DNA from: Pseudomonadota bacterium
Lineage (GTDB): Bacteria > Pseudomonadota > Alphaproteobacteria > GCA-2746255
Direction: 5' to 3'
Assembly: GCA_040752895.1 (NCBI GenBank)
Contig: JBFMHN010000002.1
Span: forward strand, 268,368-332,367
Length of the DNA: 64,000 nt
The first letter of the stretch is position 1. The number at the start of each line of letters is the position of its first letter. The notes below the pieces were generated by a model that saw nothing but the letters and a program-made list of their open reading frames with translations, was not told the DNA's origin and made no database searches. The translations under genes and the position numbers were made by a program. Below are positions 35,770 to 47,288 of this stretch, piece after piece.

Positions 35770-36789
35770 ATGAAGGTTGCGCCAAGACAGGTGGAGTCGT
35801 TCCTGCGGAAGCCCGATCCCGCGGCGCGCGCCGTTCTGGTCTATGGCAGGGACGCCGGCCAGGCGCACGAACGTCTGGCGACGTTGGTCGGGGCGGTGCT
35901 CGAGGATCCGGAAGACCCCTTCCGCCTTTCCAGCCTTGCCGCGGCGGCGGTCGCGAAGGACCCGGCGATTTTGCGGGACGAGGCGGCCGCGTTTTCCTTT
36001 ACCGGCGGCCGCCGTGTCGTGCGCGTCCTCGGCGCGAGCGACGCGCTTGCCAATGCGTTCCAGGCGTTTCTGGAAGCGCCGGCGGGCGAGGCGCTCGTCC
36101 TGCTAGAAGCGGGCGATCTCGGCGCACGGTCAAGCTTGCGCCGCCTTTTCGAAACGTCCCCCCGCGCCGCCGCCATCCCCTGCTATGGCGACGAAGGCCA
36201 TGCCCTAGAGGGCCTTCTCCGCGAATCGCTCGCCGGCTTCACGCTTGCGCCGGAGGCGCGCGTCTATCTCCTAAGTCATCTCGGGGCCGACCGTCTCCTA
36301 ACCCGGCGCGAGCTTGAGAAGCTTGTCCTCTACGCGGAAGGCAAAGACACCATCGCCCTGGAAGACGCCGTGGCCGCCGTCGGCGACAGCTCGGCGCTCG
36401 CGCTGGAAGATGCCGCCTACGCGGCCGGCCAAGGCCAGCGTGAAGCGCTCGAGGAAGCGCTCGAGCGCCTTCACCTGGAAGGCGCTTCTCCGGTCGCCAT
36501 CTTGCGGACGGCGAGCCAGCATTTCTTGCGCCTTCACCTCGTGCGCGGCCACATGGAAAAGGGCAAAGCGGCAGACGCCGCGATTCAGGCGCTCCGTCCG
36601 CCCGTCTTTTTCAAGCGCCGCCCGGCCTTTCACGCGCAGCTTACGCGCTGGCCGCTGGCCGCGCTTTCCCGCACGCTTGAACTGCTTGCCGAACGCGAGG
36701 CGGCATGCAAGTCGAGCGGCATGCCGGCAAAGACACTTTGCGACCGCACGCTGCTTGAGATCGCCGTGAACGGCGGCAGAAACGCTTAA
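35770..36789 (+). CDS. holA: DNA polymerase III subunit delta
   Basis: The 339-residue clamp-loader subunit opens the sliding clamp. It has the AAA+-like N-domain (VLVYGRDAGQAHERLATLV) without a functional P-loop, and the C-terminal collar HFLRLHLVRGHMEKGKAADAA. ATG start with AGGAA upstream. Its TAA overlaps the TTA stop of convergent parB by TTAA. Confidence 0.93.
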   Translation: MKVAPRQVESFLRKPDPAARAVLVYGRDAGQAHERLATLVGAVLEDPEDPFRLSSLAAAAVAKDPAILRDEAAAFSFTGGRRVVRVLGASDALANAFQAFLEAPAGEALVLLEAGDLGARSSLRRLFETSPRAAAIPCYGDEGHALEGLLRESLAGFTLAPEARVYLLSHLGADRLLTRRELEKLVLYAEGKDTIALEDAVAAVGDSSALALEDAAYAAGQGQREALEEALERLHLEGASPVAILRTASQHFLRLHLVRGHMEKGKAADAAIQALRPPVFFKRRPAFHAQLTRWPLAALSRTLELLAEREAACKSSGMPAKTLCDRTLLEIAVNGGRNA

Positions 36790-37694
36790 ATATCTTTTTT
36801 CTTTTCGGATATCGCGGCTGGGTTGCTCAGGCGGTGCAGTACGTCGTCGAGCTGCTCGAGCGTTCGGTAATGTATCGTAAGTTCGCCGCCGGACTTGCCG
36901 TGAAAGCGGATGGCAACGCGAAGGCCGAGCAGCGTGGAAAGATCGCGTTCGAGCGCGAGCGTGTCGGTGTCCTTCGCAAAAGCCGTTTTCTTCGCCGGGT
37001 CCTTCGCCGTCTGCTGGCGACGCACGAGGGCTTCGGTCTGTCGCACGTTCAGTCCTTTGCGAACGATTTCTTTGGCAAGAATTTCCGCGTTCGCCACGTT
37101 CAAAAGCGCCCGCCCGTGGCCGGCGCTCAACGCGCCTGCCTCCAACATTTCCTTCACCTTCGGCGGCAAACCGAGAAGGCGGAGCGTGTTCGCGATATGG
37201 CTGCGGCTCTTGCCGATGACCTTGGCGAGGTCTTCCTGGGTGTGGGCGAATTCGTCCATCAGCCTGCGATAGCCCTCCGCCTCTTCGAGCGGCGTCAGGT
37301 CCTGGCGCTGGACGTTCTCGACCAGCGCGATTTCAAGGGCGTCGTTGTCCGTGAAGTGACGGACGAGGACGGGCACTTCGTGCAGGCCGGCGATTTGGGC
37401 GGCGCGCCAGCGCCGTTCCCCGGCGATGATCTCGAAACGCTCGCTTCCTTCCAGCTGGCGGACAAGGATGGGCTGCAAGACACCCTTCTCGCGGATGGAT
37501 TGGGCGAGAGTGGCAATTGCTTCCTCGTCGAAACGGTGGCGCGGCTGATGGCGGCCGGGTTGCAGGAGATCGACGGCGATCGTCTTGCCCTGGCGGATGC
37601 GCTCGAGGGAGGCGTAATCCTCCGTCTCCTCGCCGAGAAGCGAGGCGAGCCCGCGGCCAAGCCCGCGCTTTTTTCCGTCTTCGGTCATTCCCAT
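36786..37694 (-). CDS. parB: Chromosome-partitioning protein ParB
   Basis: The 302-residue protein opens KKRGLGRGLASLLGEE and has the CTP-binding box (GERRWRAAQIAGL), helix-turn-helix (TQEDLAKVIGKSRSHIANTLRLL) and C-terminal dimerisation domain. It loads at parS and spreads as a CTP clamp. A perfect parS is 1.4 kb away inside rsmG (39093). It overlaps parA by 10 bases. A second ATG is at 37688. Confidence 0.97.
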   Translation of the reverse strand: MGMTEDGKKRGLGRGLASLLGEETEDYASLERIRQGKTIAVDLLQPGRHQPRHRFDEEAIATLAQSIREKGVLQPILVRQLEGSERFEIIAGERRWRAAQIAGLHEVPVLVRHFTDNDALEIALVENVQRQDLTPLEEAEGYRRLMDEFAHTQEDLAKVIGKSRSHIANTLRLLGLPPKVKEMLEAGALSAGHGRALLNVANAEILAKEIVRKGLNVRQTEALVRRQQTAKDPAKKTAFAKDTDTLALERDLSTLLGLRVAIRFHGKSGGELTIHYRTLEQLDDVLHRLSNPAAISEKKKDI

Positions 37695-38542
37695 GTTTCC
37701 GGGGTGGCGAGCGGTGCCTTGTCCGCGCGACGCAGAATTTCGCGGGCGAGGCGAATATAGGCCATCGCCCCGGCCGAACGGTGGTCATAGAGGAGAACGG
37801 GAAGGCCGTGGGAGGGCGCTTCCGAGATCCGGACATTTCTCGGAATGACCGTCTCGTAGACCATGTCCCCGAAATAGGCACGGGCATCGGAGGCGACAGA
37901 TTTACTCAATATATTGCGTCTATCATACATAGTCAACACAACCCCTTGTAGTTTGAGGGCCGGATTGAGGGCGCGGCGCACACGCTCGATGGTCTTGACG
38001 AGATGACTCAGGCCCTCGAGCGCCAGAAATTCGCATTGCAACGGCACCAGCACGGCGTCCGCCGCGACCAGGGCGTTCAGGCTCAATAGCCCAAGGCCGG
38101 GCGGGCAGTCGATCAGCACATAGTCGAGGACCGGCAGATCGCCGCGCAGTGCCTTGCGCAGCAGGAATTCCCGTTCCTTGACTTCGACCAATTCTATTTC
38201 GGCCCCGGAAAGATCCACCGAAGCCGGCACCACCGATAAGCCGGGGATCACGGTGGCAATCATCGCCTGCCCGACGGTGGCTTCGCCGGCCAGCACGTGA
38301 TAAGCCGTAACCTTTCGTAATTCCATAGGAATCCCAAGGCCTGTGCTGGCATTGCCCTGGGGATCGAGATCGATGACGGCGACCCGTTTGCCGACCGCCG
38401 CCAGCGCCGTGGCAAGGTTGATCGCCGTCGTAGTCTTGCCTACGCCGCCTTTTTGATTCGCTATCGCAACGATCTGCGGAACGCCTGTATCCGATTGGAC
38501 AAAGCCCAAGGGACGGTCAGCGAGGATCGTATCGTTTGGCAC
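37685..38542 (-). CDS. parA: Chromosome-partitioning ATPase ParA
   Basis: The 285-residue protein has the deviant Walker A KGGVGKTTTAINLATAL and Walker B VLIDCPPGLGLLSLNAL. It forms the ATP-dependent gradient that moves ParB-parS. GTG start at 38542, overlapping the rsmG 3' end (38517). A short locally AT-rich stretch near 37910-37945 is coding. Confidence 0.97.
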   Translation of the reverse strand: MPNDTILADRPLGFVQSDTGVPQIVAIANQKGGVGKTTTAINLATALAAVGKRVAVIDLDPQGNASTGLGIPMELRKVTAYHVLAGEATVGQAMIATVIPGLSVVPASVDLSGAEIELVEVKEREFLLRKALRGDLPVLDYVLIDCPPGLGLLSLNALVAADAVLVPLQCEFLALEGLSHLVKTIERVRRALNPALKLQGVVLTMYDRRNILSKSVASDARAYFGDMVYETVIPRNVRISEAPSHGLPVLLYDHRSAGAMAYIRLAREILRRADKAPLATPETWE

Positions 38543-39164
38543 GGTGGACGTCTCGGATGCGCAGGATCACGCTTTCCCGGTCCGACTGGCTTGGAAAGCG
38601 TTCGACCGTCATCTTCCAGCTTTTTTCCGCCTCGGTCAATTCCTCTGATACGCGTCTTCCCTTCGGGAACAATCCGACCGCGCCCAAATCCAGGAAGGGA
38701 AGGGCCTCGCCCAACAGGCGGGAAAGGGGCGCCAGCGCTCGCGCCGTCACCGCGTCGGCCGGAAAAGGCGCCAGGGCTGCGATCCGGCATCGGTGAATAT
38801 GCGCCGATACCCCGGTTACCCTGGCCGCTTCCCCGAGAAAGGCCGCTTTTTTAGCGTCGCTTTCGATGAGATGGACCTCGGGCACGCCAAGCACGCCAAG
38901 CACCAGGCCCGGAAAGCCGGCGCCGCTCCCCATATCGACGATAATTCTGGTGTTTTTCGGAAGTAGCGGGAGAAGCTGGGCCGAATCGAGAAAGTGACGC
39001 CGCCAGGGGTCCTGCAAACTGGCCTCACCGACCAGATTGAGACGCTTTTGCCAGTGCTCGAGCAGCCGGAGATAGGCCTCCAGGCGTCCGAGTGTTTCAC
39101 GTGAAACACTCGTAACATTCTGAAATTCATTAATATTTAATGGCTTTACCGGTGCCTTTGCCAT
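38517..39164 (-). CDS. rsmG: 16S rRNA (guanine527-N7)-methyltransferase RsmG
   Basis: The 215-residue methyltransferase has IVDMGSGAGFPGLVLGVLG (SAM-binding) and HFLDSAQLLPLLP. It starts with ATG at 39164 as MAKAPVKPLNINEFQ; the following residues SVSRETL are encoded by parS, as in many bacteria. It lies 10 bases downstream of mnmG and overlaps parA by 26 bases at its 3' end. Confidence 0.96.
   Translation of the reverse strand: MAKAPVKPLNINEFQNVTSVSRETLGRLEAYLRLLEHWQKRLNLVGEASLQDPWRRHFLDSAQLLPLLPKNTRIIVDMGSGAGFPGLVLGVLGVPEVHLIESDAKKAAFLGEAARVTGVSAHIHRCRIAALAPFPADAVTARALAPLSRLLGEALPFLDLGAVGLFPKGRRVSEELTEAEKSWKMTVERFPSQSDRESVILRIRDVHRAKRYDPR
39089..39112. promoter_or_regulatory. parS centromere site inside rsmG
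   Basis: TGTTTCACGTGAAACA, the perfect 16-base parS consensus, is at 39093-39108. It is extended by CGAG / CTCG to a perfect 24-base palindrome. It lies within codons of the N-terminus of rsmG, some 1.4 kb from parB. No second copy is visible in the window. Confidence 0.97.
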
Positions 39165-39174
39165 GACCTGCCGG

Positions 39175-41088
39175 TCACGCGAGCTGCGTCTGATGCGATT
39201 CGGAGTGTGGAGATTTCCGCCGCACATGGGCGAGCAGGGCGATTACCGCCGCCGATGTTACGCCGTCGAGACGGGCGGCGGCGCCGAGAGTCGCCGGACG
39301 GGCGGCTTTCAGCTTGGCCCGCACCTCGTTCGAAAGGCCGCCCACGGCATCGAAGTCGAGATCGGCCGGCAGCATTAGCGCCTCGTCCCGCCGGAAAGCG
39401 CGGATATCGGCTTCCTGGCGCTCGAAATAGATGGCATAGCGGCAGTCGGTCTCAAGCTGGACAGCAATGTCGGCGCGCCATTTTCCGACCTCCGGCCAAA
39501 GCGCGGCTAGCTTTTGGAGGGTGATGGCGGGATAGGCGATAAGCTCGGCCGCCGTCCGCCGCACGCCGTCGCGGTTGATGGAAAGGCCGAGGCGGGCAAG
39601 CGCGTCCGGCGTTGCCGAAAGGGTATCGAGTCGGGCGCGCGCGGCAGCGAGGGCGTTCCGCTTTTCGAGGAAGCGGCGGGCGCGCGCGCTTCCAACGCCG
39701 CCAAGGGCGATGCCTTTTCCGGTCAGTCGCAGATCCGCGTTGTCGGCGCGCAGCCGGAGCCGGTATTCGGCGCGCGAGGTGAACATGCGATAGGGCTCCG
39801 AAACCCCGCGGGTGACGAGGTCGTCGATCAGCACCCCGATATAGGCTTCCGTGCGGTCGAGCGTGAAGGGGGCACCCTGCGAAACCTTGAGCGCGGCGTT
39901 GAAGCCGGCGATGACACCTTGGGCGGCGGCTTCCTCGTAACCCGTCGTGCCGTTGATCTGCCCCGCCAGGAAAAGCCCAGAAATCCTTTTTGTTTCAAGT
40001 GTTTGCTTCAATTCTCGCGGGTCCACGTAATCGTATTCGATGGCGTAGCCCGGGCGCAGCATGCGGGCGCGTTCGAGGCCCGGGATAGTTTTCAGCAACT
40101 CGGCCTGCACTTCCTCGGGCAGGGAGGTTGAAATGCCGTTCGGGTAGACCGTCCGGTCCTCGAGGCCTTCCGGCTCGAGAAAAATCTGATGCCGCGCACG
40201 TTTCGCGAAGCGCACGACCTTGTCCTCGATGGACGGGCAATAGCGCGGGCCGGGGCTGGTGATCTGGCCGGAATAGATCGGCGAAAGATGGAGATGCTTG
40301 CCGATGAGCGCGTGGCTTGCCGCGGTCGTGCCGGTGATATGGCACAGCACCTGCGGCGTGGTGATCCGGTCGGTCAGATAGGAGAAGGGCTCGGGCGGCA
40401 CGTCGCCGGCCTGCGGCTCAAGCCCGGCCCAGTCGATGGTCGCACCGTCGAGCCTGGGCGGCGTTCCGGTCTTCAGCCGGCCAAGGGCAAACCCCCCACG
40501 ATCGAGCGTGCGGGCGAGCCCGACCGCCGGCGCCTCGCCAACCCGCCCGGCCGGAATCTTTTGCGGCCCGATATGAATGAGGCCGCGCAGAAAGGTGCCG
40601 GTCGTCAGCACGACGGCCCCGGCCCGGATCTCCTGGCCGGCCGCCGTCACAACACCCTTAACCCCGCCATGGGCGTCGAGAACGAGGTCTTCGACCGCGG
40701 CTTCCTTCATGCTAAGTTCTTGAATTTCATTAAGAAGTTTAAAAACTGCCTGTCGGTAGAGCCGGCGGTCGGCCTGCGCCCTGGGGCCGCGGACGGCCGC
40801 CCCCTTGCTGCGGTTGAGCACGCGAAACTGGATACCGGCGCGGTCGGCGGCTAGCCCCATGAGGCCGTCCAGCGCGTCGATCTCGCGGACGAGGTGCCCC
40901 TTGCCGACGCCGCCGATCGCCGGGTTGCAGGACATCGCGCCGATGGTGTCCAAACGGTGGGTGAGGAGGCAGGTCTTCGCCCCCAGCCTGGCGGCGGCGG
41001 CGGCGGCCTCCGTGCCGGCATGACCGCCGCCGATGACGAGAACGTCATAGCGGGCGTCTGCGCGGGCATCTGCGCGCACGTCTTTCAT
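39175..41088 (-). CDS. mnmG: tRNA uridine-5-carboxymethylaminomethyl synthesis enzyme MnmG (GidA)
   Basis: The 637-residue FAD enzyme has the N-terminal [20 protein letters not shown] motif, then [22 protein letters not shown] and [15 protein letters not shown]-type sequence. With MnmE it makes the wobble-uridine cmnm5 modification. The gene is 10 bases upstream of rsmG and 49 bases downstream of mnmE. Confidence 0.97.
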   Translation of the reverse strand: MKDVRADARADARYDVLVIGGGHAGTEAAAAAARLGAKTCLLTHRLDTIGAMSCNPAIGGVGKGHLVREIDALDGLMGLAADRAGIQFRVLNRSKGAAVRGPRAQADRRLYRQAVFKLLNEIQELSMKEAAVEDLVLDAHGGVKGVVTAAGQEIRAGAVVLTTGTFLRGLIHIGPQKIPAGRVGEAPAVGLARTLDRGGFALGRLKTGTPPRLDGATIDWAGLEPQAGDVPPEPFSYLTDRITTPQVLCHITGTTAASHALIGKHLHLSPIYSGQITSPGPRYCPSIEDKVVRFAKRARHQIFLEPEGLEDRTVYPNGISTSLPEEVQAELLKTIPGLERARMLRPGYAIEYDYVDPRELKQTLETKRISGLFLAGQINGTTGYEEAAAQGVIAGFNAALKVSQGAPFTLDRTEAYIGVLIDDLVTRGVSEPYRMFTSRAEYRLRLRADNADLRLTGKGIALGGVGSARARRFLEKRNALAAARARLDTLSATPDALARLGLSINRDGVRRTAAELIAYPAITLQKLAALWPEVGKWRADIAVQLETDCRYAIYFERQEADIRAFRRDEALMLPADLDFDAVGGLSNEVRAKLKAARPATLGAAARLDGVTSAAVIALLAHVRRKSPHSESHQTQLA

Positions 41089-41137
41089 GGGGAGGGAAGC
41101 TAGTCGCCGCCAGAGCGGCTGTCAAAAAATGCCGGGG

Positions 41138-42487
41138 TTATTTTCCGATGCAGAATTCGGCGAACAGGCGGTCGAGAACGTCCTCGACGTCCACCCGGCC
41201 GGTGATGCGGCCAAGGGCGCGGACGGCGAGGCGCAAATCTTCCGCCGCCAGCTCCGGCGACGGCTGGCTTAAGAACCGGGCGAGGGCGGCGGCGCAGTCT
41301 TCCAGGCTCCGCCGGTGACGCAGGCGGGTCACGGGGGCGGCCTCGCTCCCCGTCAGACGATCCCGGATCTCGCTTTCCAGGCGCCGCAGAAGAAGGTCCA
41401 TGCCTTCGCCCGTCTTCGCGGAAACCACGAGCATTTCCTTGCCCGCCAGGCGAGCCGTCCGGGTCGCGCCGGCCCGGGTCGCGCCGGCAAGGTCCGCCTT
41501 GGTAAGAACCGGCACCGTCGTTTCGTCCACCAGGGCATGGGTTTCCCGATCGCGTTCCGGCCACAGCGTGCCGTCGAACAGGGCGAGCTTAAGGTCGGCT
41601 TCCGCGGCGCGCCTTCGCGCACGCGCAATACCTTCGCGTTCGATGGCGCTTGCCTCGGCGCGAAGCCCCGCCGTATCGGCGATGACGGCCGGCAAGCCGC
41701 CGAGGTCGAGCGCCACCTCGATGACGTCGCGCGTCGTTCCGGGTTCTTCCGAAACGATGGCGACATCGCGCCTTGCGATCGCGTTGAGCAGAGTTGACTT
41801 GCCGGCGTTCGGCGCGCCCAGAAGCACGATCCGAAATCCCTCGCGCAGCCGTTCGCCCCGCCGGTTGTCGTCGAGATGGGCCGCGATCTCGCGCCCGATC
41901 CGCGCGGCTTCTTCCTCTGCCGCCTGCCGCATGCCCTCGGGCAAATCCTCGTCCACGAAGTCGATGGCAGCCTCGACCCGAGCAAGGGTTTGCAGCAACA
42001 CCTCCCGCCAGGCCTCGCACCGTTCGCCAAGGGCGCCCTCGAACTGCCGCAGCGCCTGTTCGCGCTGAGCCGCCGTCTCGGCCGCGACGAGGTCGGCAAG
42101 GGCTTCGATCTCGGTGAGATCGAGCTTGCCGTTCTCGAAGGCCTGCCTTGCGAACGCGCCCGGCTCGGCCGGCCGCAAGCCCGGAAGGCGGGCGAGGGCT
42201 TCCAGCGCACCGGCTACAACCGCCCGCCCGCCGTGGAGATGCAACTCGACGACCGGCTCGCCGGTAAAGCTTTTCGGTGCGGGGAACCACAGCACCAGCG
42301 CATGGTCCAGCGGCTTTGCGGTGGCGGGGTCGGCAAGCGTGGCAAGCGTTGCCTGCCGGGGCTTGGGCAGGGCTTTCCCCGAAAGCCGCCGCAGCGCTTC
42401 CCCAGCCGCCGGCCCGGAAATCCGGACGACGGCGATGCCGGCCACCCCCGGACCGGAGCCGAGAGCGAAGATCGTCTCCTGCCCCAT
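41138..42487 (-). CDS. mnmE: tRNA modification GTPase MnmE (TrmE)
   Basis: The 449-residue protein has the N-terminal formyl-folate-binding domain, a helical domain and a GTPase domain with G1 GAPNAGKSTLLNAI, G3 DTAG and TKAD (near NKxD). The C-terminal catalytic motif FCIGK at the end carries the cysteine. It partners MnmG. Confidence 0.97.
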   Translation of the reverse strand: MGQETIFALGSGPGVAGIAVVRISGPAAGEALRRLSGKALPKPRQATLATLADPATAKPLDHALVLWFPAPKSFTGEPVVELHLHGGRAVVAGALEALARLPGLRPAEPGAFARQAFENGKLDLTEIEALADLVAAETAAQREQALRQFEGALGERCEAWREVLLQTLARVEAAIDFVDEDLPEGMRQAAEEEAARIGREIAAHLDDNRRGERLREGFRIVLLGAPNAGKSTLLNAIARRDVAIVSEEPGTTRDVIEVALDLGGLPAVIADTAGLRAEASAIEREGIARARRRAAEADLKLALFDGTLWPERDRETHALVDETTVPVLTKADLAGATRAGATRTARLAGKEMLVVSAKTGEGMDLLLRRLESEIRDRLTGSEAAPVTRLRHRRSLEDCAAALARFLSQPSPELAAEDLRLAVRALGRITGRVDVEDVLDRLFAEFCIGK

Positions 42488-42500
42488 CGCGTCCTTACCT

Positions 42501-42851
42501 TCAGTCCTTCGCCGCCTTGACGTCGAGCAACAGCCTCTCCACGCGGCCGCCGTCGCGAATATGGCGGATCAGGATTTCGTCGACGTCGGCCTTCGAATCG
42601 CAGCGGTACCAGACTCCTTCTGGATAGACGACGAGCGCCGGGCCTTGCACGCAGGCGTCGAGGCAGCCCGCCTGGTTGATCCGCACGTCTTTAAGCCCCA
42701 GCGCCTTGGCGCGGGTCTTCATGTGGTCGCGCAAGAGAGCGCTTCCTTTCGCCACGCAGCATCCGCGCGGGTCATCGGGAGAGCGCGCGTTCATGCAGAA
42801 AAAAATATGCGCGCGGAAACGAAGCGGCGGATCGTCAGGCGCTTGCGCCAT
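42501..42851 (-). CDS. Thioredoxin-like [2Fe-2S] ferredoxin domain protein
   Basis: The 116-residue protein has the pattern of thioredoxin-like [2Fe-2S] proteins: FFCMN, GCC (C31 region), INQAGCLDACVQGPALVVYPEGVWY. The cysteine set would bind a [2Fe-2S] cluster as in NuoE-like or Azotobacter FeSII folds. It sits 13 bases before mnmE on the same strand, so it may be first in the mnmE operon. Partner unknown. Confidence 0.9.
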   Translation of the reverse strand: MAQAPDDPPLRFRAHIFFCMNARSPDDPRGCCVAKGSALLRDHMKTRAKALGLKDVRINQAGCLDACVQGPALVVYPEGVWYRCDSKADVDEILIRHIRDGGRVERLLLDVKAAKD

Positions 42852-42973
42852 GGGTCTCCGTTTTCCTCTTGGGTCTAGCCGGGAATCGAAAGAACGCCCT
42901 TACGACCCAAGGTAAGGCATGGGATAATCCCCTGCAACGCCACGCACGCCTTGCGCGAAGAGAGCCTTCGTCC

Positions 42974-45028
<2,055 letters not shown>

Positions 45029-45038
45029 GGAGGAGCCC

Positions 45039-45521
45039 ATGCCGCAACTTTCCGTCGCAAGCCCGGTGGGCACGCTTACGCTCACCGAAGAGGAAGGCAA
45101 GATCACCCGCCTCGACTGGGGCCGGGCCGAGCGCGAAGAGCCCACCCCCCTCCTGCGCCGGGCAAAGGCCGAGCTCACCGATTATTTCAAGGGGCGGCGT
45201 CAAACCTTCACCTTGCCGCTTGCCCCCAAGGGCACGCCCTTCCAGCAAAGGGTCTGGCAAAAGATGCGGCAGATCCCCTACGGGAAAACCCAAAGCTATG
45301 GCGCGATCGCCGGGAAGCTGCATAGCGGCCCCCGGGCGGTAGGCGGCGCTGCCGCCCGCAACCCGATTCCCATCCTCATCCCCTGCCACCGCGTGCTCGG
45401 CGCTCAAGGAACGCTCGGCGGCTATTCCGCCCATGGCGGTGTCGCGACGAAACGCGCCCTGCTCGCCCTCGAAGGGGTAACCCGCCACCGCCGCGGCGGT
45501 CCAAGTGACAAGCGGCAATGA
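45039..45521 (+). CDS. ogt: Methylated-DNA-protein-cysteine methyltransferase (Ogt/MGMT)
   Basis: The 160-residue protein carries the acceptor Cys116 in PCHRVL, followed by GGYSAHGGVATKRALLALEG, and the DNA-binding helix region GTPFQQRVWQKMRQIPYGKTQSYGAIA. It directly repairs O6-alkylguanine. Start ATG 45039 with GAGGAGGAG upstream. The short N-domain is typical. Confidence 0.95.
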   Translation: MPQLSVASPVGTLTLTEEEGKITRLDWGRAEREEPTPLLRRAKAELTDYFKGRRQTFTLPLAPKGTPFQQRVWQKMRQIPYGKTQSYGAIAGKLHSGPRAVGGAAARNPIPILIPCHRVLGAQGTLGGYSAHGGVATKRALLALEGVTRHRRGGPSDKRQ

Positions 45522-45589
45522 GGGGGATATTCTTCAAGGAAAAGCGGTAAAGCGGGAACCGGCCCGGCCGGACCTTCGAGGGAGAAACC

Positions 45590-46285
45590 ATGGCCGAGAT
45601 CACGATCAACGCCTCCGATGGCGGCACCTTTTCTGCCTATCTTGCGAAGCCCGACAAGACCCCGGCGCCGGGGCTCATCCTGATCCAGGAGATTTTCGGC
45701 GTGAACACCGAGATGCGCCGGAAGGTGGACGCTTTCGCCGCGGCCGGCTTTCTCACCCTTTGCCCGGATCTTTTCTGGCGGCAGGAGCCGGGCGTTCAAT
45801 TGACCGACCAGACCCAGGCGGAATGGGACAAGGCCTTCGCCCTCTATAAGGGCTTCCATGAGGCGAAGGGCGTGCAGGATCTGATCGCGACCCTCTTTCA
45901 CGTGCGCGGCCTGACCGAATGTTCGGGCAGCGTCGGCACGATCGGCTACTGCCTGGGTGGCAAGCTCGCCTATCTGATGGCGACGCGTTCGGACGCGGAT
46001 TGCTCGGTCGGCTATTACGGGGTCGGCATCGAAGGAGCGCTGGACGAAGCCAACGCCATCTTGCAACCGCTTCTGCTCCATATCGCCGAGAAGGACGAAT
46101 TCGTGCCGAAGGCGGCGCAGGACGAAATCAAGCGGGCGCTCGCCCGCCACCCTTGCGTCACCATCCATTCCTACCCGAACGTGAACCACGCCTTCGCGCG
46201 CGGCAACGGCGTCCATTACGACAAGGAAGCGGCCGGGCGTGCGGACCGCCGCACGCTTGATTTCCTGAAAGCGCACCTCGTTTAA
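45590..46285 (+). CDS. Dienelactone hydrolase-family protein
   Basis: The 231-residue alpha/beta hydrolase has the DLH nucleophile Cys121 in GYCLGGKLAYLM, the EIFGVN motif after QE (Glu34) and the late His in NVNHAFARG. Such proteins hydrolyse dienelactones or act more widely. It begins 68 bases after ogt, with GAGGGAG upstream. It is followed 3 bases later by the quinone reductase. Confidence 0.93.
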   Translation: MAEITINASDGGTFSAYLAKPDKTPAPGLILIQEIFGVNTEMRRKVDAFAAAGFLTLCPDLFWRQEPGVQLTDQTQAEWDKAFALYKGFHEAKGVQDLIATLFHVRGLTECSGSVGTIGYCLGGKLAYLMATRSDADCSVGYYGVGIEGALDEANAILQPLLLHIAEKDEFVPKAAQDEIKRALARHPCVTIHSYPNVNHAFARGNGVHYDKEAAGRADRRTLDFLKAHLV

Positions 46286-46288
46286 GAA

Positions 46289-47269
46289 ATGGCGACGACA
46301 CACGCCGTCCGTTTCCACGCGACCGGCGGGCCCGACGTTCTGCGCTGGGAGGAAGTGCCGCTCGATCCGCCGGGACCGGGCGAAGCCTTGATCCGCCATA
46401 CGGCGATCGGTTTAAATTTCCACGACACCTATGTGCGAAGCGGCCTTTACCCGGTGCCGGAGCTTCCCGCTATCCCCGGGGTCGAGGGGGCGGGCGTTGT
46501 CGAGGCGGTGGGGCAAGGTGTTGTCGAGGTGCGCGTGGGCGAGCGCGTGGCGTATGCGTCCGCCAAGCTCGGGGCCTATGCGGAACGCCGGCGAATACCC
46601 GCCGCCCAACTCGTACCCCTGCCGGAAGAAATCTCCGACGAGCTGGCCGCCGCCCTCATGATCAAGGGGATGACGGCCTGCTATCTTCTGCGCCGAAGCC
46701 ACCGGGTGGCGAAAGGCGAGGCGATCCTCGTACACGCCGCCGCCGGCGGCGTCGGTCTCATACTCTGCCAGTGGGCGAAGCATCTCGGGGCAAAGGTCCT
46801 GGGCACGGTGGGCAGCCGGGAAAAGGCGGAACTCGCCGCCGCCCATGGCTGCGACCACCCCATCCTCTACCGCGAGGAGGATTTCGTGGCGCGCGCGAAG
46901 GCCTTAACCCGGGGCGAGGGGGTCGCCGTTGTCTATGATTCGGTCGGCCGGGATACCTTCGCGGGCTCGCTCGATTGCCTGAAGCCCTTGGGCACGCTGG
47001 TGAGCTTCGGCCAGTCGTCGGGGAAGGTGCCGCCCTTCGACATCCTCGATCTCATGGCGAAGGGATCTCTCTTCCTGACGCGGCCCAGCCTTTTCACCCA
47101 TGTCGCGAAACGCGAGGACTTGCTCGGCATCGCCGCCGAAACGTTCGCGGCAGCGCGCGCCGCCTTCCGGGTCGAGATTCGGCAACGCTACGACTTGCGC
47201 AAGGCGGCGAAGGCGCACCGCGATATCGAGGCCAGGCGAACGGCAGGTGTCTCGATCCTCCGCCCGTAG
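46289..47269 (+). CDS. qor: NADPH:quinone oxidoreductase (zeta-crystallin-like, Qor)
   Basis: The 326-residue MDR enzyme has the GHxx-free N-domain of Qor (GLNFHDTYVRSGLY and PAIPGVEGAGVVEAVG) and the nucleotide-binding ILVHAAAGGVGLILCQWAKHLGAKVLGTV. No zinc ligands are present, as in quinone reductases. It runs directly on from the DLH gene and converges on rho (19 bases between). Confidence 0.95.
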   Translation: MATTHAVRFHATGGPDVLRWEEVPLDPPGPGEALIRHTAIGLNFHDTYVRSGLYPVPELPAIPGVEGAGVVEAVGQGVVEVRVGERVAYASAKLGAYAERRRIPAAQLVPLPEEISDELAAALMIKGMTACYLLRRSHRVAKGEAILVHAAAGGVGLILCQWAKHLGAKVLGTVGSREKAELAAAHGCDHPILYREEDFVARAKALTRGEGVAVVYDSVGRDTFAGSLDCLKPLGTLVSFGQSSGKVPPFDILDLMAKGSLFLTRPSLFTHVAKREDLLGIAAETFAAARAAFRVEIRQRYDLRKAAKAHRDIEARRTAGVSILRP

Positions 47270-47288
47270 AAAGCGGATAGAGAAAACC

